Positions 15,934 to 20,008 of a stretch of 20,008 nt of DNA are shown here, in pieces. Each line of letters starts with the position of its first letter. Position 1 is the first letter of the stretch. Position numbers and translations under genes: made by a program. Source of the stretch: Azolla pinnata (taxonomy: Eukaryota; Streptophyta; Polypodiopsida; Salviniales; Salviniaceae); contig JBBBWG010012079.1 in NCBI GenBank assembly GCA_037176905.1, positions 1 to 20,008 of the forward strand. The letters run 5' to 3'. The notes under the pieces were generated by a model. The model ran no database searches, was not told the origin of the DNA, and saw only the letters and a list, made by a program, of their open reading frames with translations.

Positions 15934-18900
15934 ATGACAAGTGGCTCTGTCCTCCCGTCTGCGAAGATAGCACCATCGATGCTTTCATCCGATTTTGCTA
16001 ACCTTGCTCCAGAAGCTCGACGCATGCTGGATTATGGAGCCGATTGGCTTCATATGGACATAATGGTATCTTTTTATTTTCCTATTTTTATGGAAATAGC
16101 ATCCAAACACCTGCTATACTGTATATTAAAATCATGAACCTTTCAAAATACTGCAGCAGATCTGGAAGAATGTGATTGTGATTATCTTTTGGGTATTCCT
16201 GTCTATTCTCTCGTTCTCTACCTTAAAACACTTGGGAAAGAATAACACCTGGAATATATGATTGAAGCGGAAAATCTGCTTGTCAGCACAACGTAGCTGA
16301 AAAGTCTATTCAAATATGAGTGGGGCAAGTAGGTACTGTGAAATGATCATTGGGAAATCACTTATGTAAATAACGGTATAAATTTCAGGAATGGGCTTCC
16401 ACACAAAGTTCTTTAAGAGGAGTGGGTTTCCACATAAAGTTCTTTAAGAGGAGTGGGTTTCCACATAAAGTTCTTTTTAAGAGGTCTCTTCTCTTAAGCA
16501 CATGAGGTTGTAACTTAATCAATTATTTAACTGAAATCGAGATCACTGAAGATGTGATTTAAAAGACATGTTACTAATACATTTTTAGATGTATTCATAT
16601 CTCTTAATCGTGTTCTACTAAGGAGGATTGTACTATTTAAAAGAGCGTAGGATCACAGTGGAATTAGAATAAGAGACCTTTCTTAAAGTCTATAAAGCCT
16701 GTTATAGGCCAAAGTTGGCATATGATGCAAATTATGATTACGAACGTGTGTCTATGCACTAGAGAAAAAAATACGAGAATTATTGTACAGCAAAACGAAA
16801 TGTTCCAGTGATCCCGCTGTACAACAACTAGTCGTATCTTTAACTGATTGAAGAATTTGTACATGAAAACGTGGGGAGGTTTGGTATTAAATGACTGTAG
16901 CCATGTGCCTAATCTTGGGATAGCAATGGAGTATCTAATTATCAGATCCTCCATTTGCCTACAGTGGAATAGGGGCATTCTGGCTTAGTTTATAGAGATA
17001 ATTTGATTATAGCGCTAGACAGGCTATACGTCTATTGTCGTTAAGCATAGAAAAAGAAACTGAACCAAGTAGAAACTCGATGTGGTAAATGTGATGATCA
17101 ATAAAATTCAATGATGAATGTAAGATTTGTTTGGAAACTCGCCTACTACTGAACCAAGTAAAAAGTCAGATGATATGATCAATAATTTAATGATGAATGT
17201 ATTGATCTAATCTTTGAATCTTTTTGTTAAAATGGGGATTATTTGGAAACTCGCTATCTAGCTTTGAACCTTTTTGTTCAATGGGGGATGGTGTGCGAAA
17301 CCTGGAAAACAGTATTAAGTAAAGTTCTTTTCTCTGCATGTAAGATCCATCATATTATTAACAAACATGGAGTCATTGAAGAATCAAATAGATCGTAGAA
17401 AGCACAGAGCTGTTTATATTGGTAGATATTTGTTGTACTTAGTCGCATGCTATAATCACAAAATCTAATTCTGCTCAATGTTATAAGGAGTATTTCGACA
17501 TTGATATGTATGAATGTTTTGAATCACAACCAGGATATGAAACCATCTTATCCTGACTATCAAGTTACTGTGTTGAGTTTGTAATGGACTTTGATAAGAC
17601 TTTTGTACATGTTCTTGTGCAGGATGGGTATGTAGATTCCTGCCTCACTCTACGTGGTTTTCAAGCCTTTATCGGCAGTGTGTGTTTTCTTCTGAAGTTT
17701 AATGTACTTAGTTACAAACAGGGTTTGTTCTGGATTTTCCCCTTTCAGAGCAATTATTGTTTATTCGATGTTTATGGTGTGATTAGACGTTTTCACTAAA
17801 GGATGTGAATGTTGGAACATATTATTAAGTACCCAACAGAGTCATGTGCTTGAAAGTTGATGGGCTTGGTCAATAATATGCAGACATTTTGTTCCAAATT
17901 TAACCATTGGAGCCCCTGTTATACAGAGCTTAAGAAAACATACAGAGTAAGTCATAATATGCTAAATTCGACTGATAAAGAATATGGTGTACTGTAGAAA
18001 ATTTCACCAGTTTTATGTTTCACAGTGCTTTTCTAGATTGCCACCTAATGGTGACCAATCCATCAGATTATGTGGCATCTTTTGCTAAAGCCGGAGCTTC
18101 TGGATTTACATTTCACATTGAAGCTGTAAAAGGTACTTAGTGAAGTCTAACTGGTCGACTTCATGGTTCATCTATGTACGTTTAAATAGAGATTCAATTC
18201 TATTTTGAAACCACAGATGGTTGGAAGGATATCCTGAAAAGCATCAAAGCATCTGGAATGCAAGCAGGTGTTGCATTAAGGCCTAGCACTCCGGTTGAGG
18301 AGGTTTTTCCTTTGGTAAGATCATAATGTATGCATATGCATGGAGTACATAATGTATTATTTGATGCAACTACCAATACTTGAGCTGATTGTCCCCTCAT
18401 TAAGTAGCATCTAATGATCATATTTGCTATTGTGAATATCTTACATTGAACAAACCGGTAATGCTCTTATAATCGGCTCGAAAGGTTAATTTCTAGAAGT
18501 AGCACAATAAGGAAACTAAAGAATATGCTTGAAAAGTTCTCTTAGGAACATCACCTTTCCAAACCCATCTCTGCTGATACTAGCTAGGCATTGGAGGGAG
18601 GTTGGTAACTCGATTTTCTTTGGTGCTGCATGAGTACGGCTTCACGTACACATCCTGTCTTAGTTTTATTGTTGAAAAAGCTTTTAACAGTTTTATGTGA
18701 GGAGCGTGTCATGACATTGTAGCCTTGTATATGTCACACCTTTGCTCTGCCATTATCTGGTTCTAGGTTTTTTATTGTGTAAACTAAATCGATAGACTGT
18801 TCAAACAGGTTGAAAGTGAAGAACATGTCGATCTGGTGCTGGTGATGACAGTGGAGCCAGGATTTGGTGGACAGAAGTTCATGCCAGAAATGATGTCTAA

Positions 18901-19412
18901 AGTAAGTAGTTGGCTAAGCTAAGAAAGTCCATTTTTCCTCTCATGGGGCTTTTGTGTATAAAGCAAATGAATTTATTTAATAACATGTACTACATTTTCT
19001 TTATCAGGTCAGAACTTTAAGGAAAATGTTCCCATGGCTTAACATCGAGGCATGCATCTTCTCAAACTCCTGTCCTATTATGTTTTAAAAGAGTTTTGAG
19101 TTTTGCATAAATGATTATACAAGGTGAATGTGTGTGTGTTTTGTAGCAAAAACAGGTATTTGTGGTACCGCATATGAATACATAATGTGAACCGTAAAAT
19201 GCACATACATATCTATTATCTATAAACTGCACTTTATACACCGTGATTAGGTGGATGGAGGGCTTGGTCCTTCAACTATCGAAGCAGCTGCTAATGCCGG
19301 GGCGAACTGCATAGTTGCAGGAAGTTCTATTTTTGGTGCACAGGATCCAGAAGCTGTCATTCGTATACTACGAACTTCTGTTGAGGAAGCTTTCAGTAAA
19401 GGTTTTGATTAA
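15934..19412 (+). CDS. RPE: Ribulose-5-phosphate 3-epimerase, cytosolic type (8 coding exons)
   Basis: The product interconverts D-ribulose 5-phosphate and D-xylulose 5-phosphate in the pentose phosphate pathway. Coding exons are 15934-16065, 17623-17627, 17884-17946, 18026-18132, 18217-18314, 18809-18901, 19008-19049 and 19251-19412: 702 bases, 233 residues. Every junction keeps frame, and the protein is uninterrupted. It is a TIM-barrel enzyme with [12 protein letters not shown] at residues 10-21, WLHMDIMDGHFVPN at 38-51, DCHLMV at 71-76, [13 protein letters not shown] at 147-159 and VDGGLGPST at 181-189. By analogy with characterised epimerases, the metal-binding and catalytic residues are H40, D42, H73 and D182, all present; S15 is also conserved. 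The length matches the usual 220-235. There is no transit peptide, and the sequence resembles cytosolic plant isoforms rather than plastid ones. Odd points are the 5-base exon 2 and the GC donor after exon 7. Confidence 0.95.
16389..16494. repeat. 31-bp tandem repeat, three copies, in RPE intron 1
   Basis: The unit GAGTGGGTTTCCACATAAAG followed by TTCTTTAAGAG repeats with landmarks GGG(C/T)TTCC at 16393, 16424 and 16455, a period of exactly 31. The first copy has two differences and the last has extra T residues. Confidence 0.9.
17055..17290. repeat. Degenerate duplication in RPE intron 1
   Basis: CTGAACCAAGTA(G/A)AAA, TGATCAATAA, AATGATGAATGTA and TTGGAAACTCGC recur about 90 bases apart (17060 and 17148 for the first landmark). 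A further GAA(T/C)CTTTTTGTT motif is duplicated at 17215 and 17264. This looks like old tandem duplication in intronic DNA. Confidence 0.65.
17623..17627 (+). other. RPE: RPE microexon 2 (5 nt, GATGG)
   Basis: The sequence TTCTTGTGCAG|GATGG|GTATGTAG supplies the five bases that, joined to ATG of exon 1 and A of exon 3, encode Met-Asp-Gly-His. This is the invariant MDGHFVPN motif of the enzyme. Skipping it would shift the frame. Confidence 0.85.
19050..19250 (+). other. RPE: RPE intron 7 with GC-AG borders
   Basis: Exon 7 must end in ATCGAG to join GTGGATGGAGGG of exon 8 and give the conserved Ile-Glu-Val-Asp-Gly-Gly. The bases after GAG are GCATGC, so the donor is GC; the acceptor is GTGATTAG. 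No in-frame GT donor nearby restores the motif. Confidence 0.85.
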
Positions 19413-19445
19413 TCTATTAGAGCTCCCTAACCAGTTGTACACAAA

Positions 19446-19520
19446 GTTCATTATTTACATGTATTAAGCAGGCACACATACACATGCCCACCTAGTTCAT
19501 TATTTACATGTATTAAGCAG
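19446..19520. repeat. 26-bp direct repeat in RPE 3' flank
   Basis: GTTCATTATTTACATGTATT plus AAGCAG occurs at 19446 and again at 19495, a period of 49 bases, just downstream of the epimerase stop codon. Confidence 0.9.
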
Positions 19521-20008
19521 ACAAACATTCACACCTATCATTCCCATATCATCTTTTTCAAACTAAAACACTGTATAGATATTGAATTACAAACAGATAA
19601 TAATCACCTACTATATCTTTATGAAGGCAAACAATATAGGTTTTTGTTCGTGAAGAAGTAAAAAAGATGGGTGATACTGATTGAACTCCTTTAATAATGC
19701 AAATCATATTACTATATTACTGTTTCGATCATTGAAGATGTTATGCATGGCCACTGAATCAGCTTTGCATGAACGTAGGTATTATTTTTATGTCCGTTCA
19801 CTTATCAGTGATTTACTCTTAACAACTGCTCTCATATATTGAAATCAAGTAGCAATGTTTGTGATGAGTGCTGCATAACATGGAAACTGATACATCCTGT
19901 TATGAGGCGGTGGAGCATGGATGCTCTGTTGAGTCATGTATAACAATCTCCCACTAAAAGGCCTAAACTAGGAGTACAACTAATAGAAGGTGTTGAATAA
20001 TGCAAGAC
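19521..20008. other. 3' flank of RPE, nothing further recognised
   Basis: AT-rich DNA. No further gene and no clear canonical AATAAA poly-A signal was seen; AATAAT-type variants occur (for example near 19600 and 19692). The transcript end cannot be fixed. Confidence 0.4.

Noticed and set aside
16664-16978. Minus-strand open frame of about 104 residues inside RPE intron 1
   Set aside because: No recognisable domain; it lies in AT-rich intronic DNA and is of a length expected by chance.

Overview
This is nuclear DNA of a land plant. It holds one intact-looking host gene, one tRNA gene and several kilobases of decayed transposable elements. The plant assignment rests on three things: a cytosolic-type ribulose-5-phosphate 3-epimerase gene split by short AT-rich introns, a transposon mix typical of plants (Ty3/gypsy chromoviruses, CACTA with TNP2-type transposase, MULE with a SWIM zinc finger, LINE with a zf-RVT tail), and long low-complexity arrays. 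The lineage cannot be fixed from the sequence alone. All family names come from reading translations by eye; no search was run.

Layout. 1-1900: a pyrimidine-rich minisatellite, CCTT and GAT/GAA microsatellites, a 41-bp direct repeat and an AT-rich alternating purine-pyrimidine stretch. 1905-4620 (minus strand): chromovirus remains in a non-canonical order, namely integrase-chromodomain, then reverse transcriptase-RNase H, then a second chromodomain. 4642-4724 (plus): an intact tRNA-Leu(UAA). 4800-6630 (minus): a MULE/SWIM transposase relic followed by the tail of a LINE. About 6640-11670 (minus): a 5-kb truncated CACTA element with TNP2 coding segments. Its two inferred introns, and a third block at its 5' side, are filled with the same GCAACAA-like repeat; its 5' end carries subterminal repeats and a CACTACAAGG terminus. 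11750-12991 (plus): integrase-chromodomain of another chromovirus followed by a putative 3' LTR with heat-shock-element arrays, a TATA box and a perfect 11-bp inverted repeat. 13200-14810: a complex satellite of ATGCATAC-type repeats interspersed with four tRNA-like (SINE-like) units. 14820-15048: a second CACTA-end-like fragment.

15219-19412 (plus): the host gene. A TATA box and G-box, a long CT tract, a probable 5'-UTR intron and eight coding exons encode a 233-residue ribulose-5-phosphate 3-epimerase with its metal-binding residues intact. Two splicing oddities stand out: a 5-nt microexon needed to keep the frame, and a GC-AG intron. The remaining 600 bases are 3' flank with a short direct repeat.

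The only evidently functional genes are the tRNA and the epimerase. The other coding-like stretches carry stops and frameshifts and are fossils.
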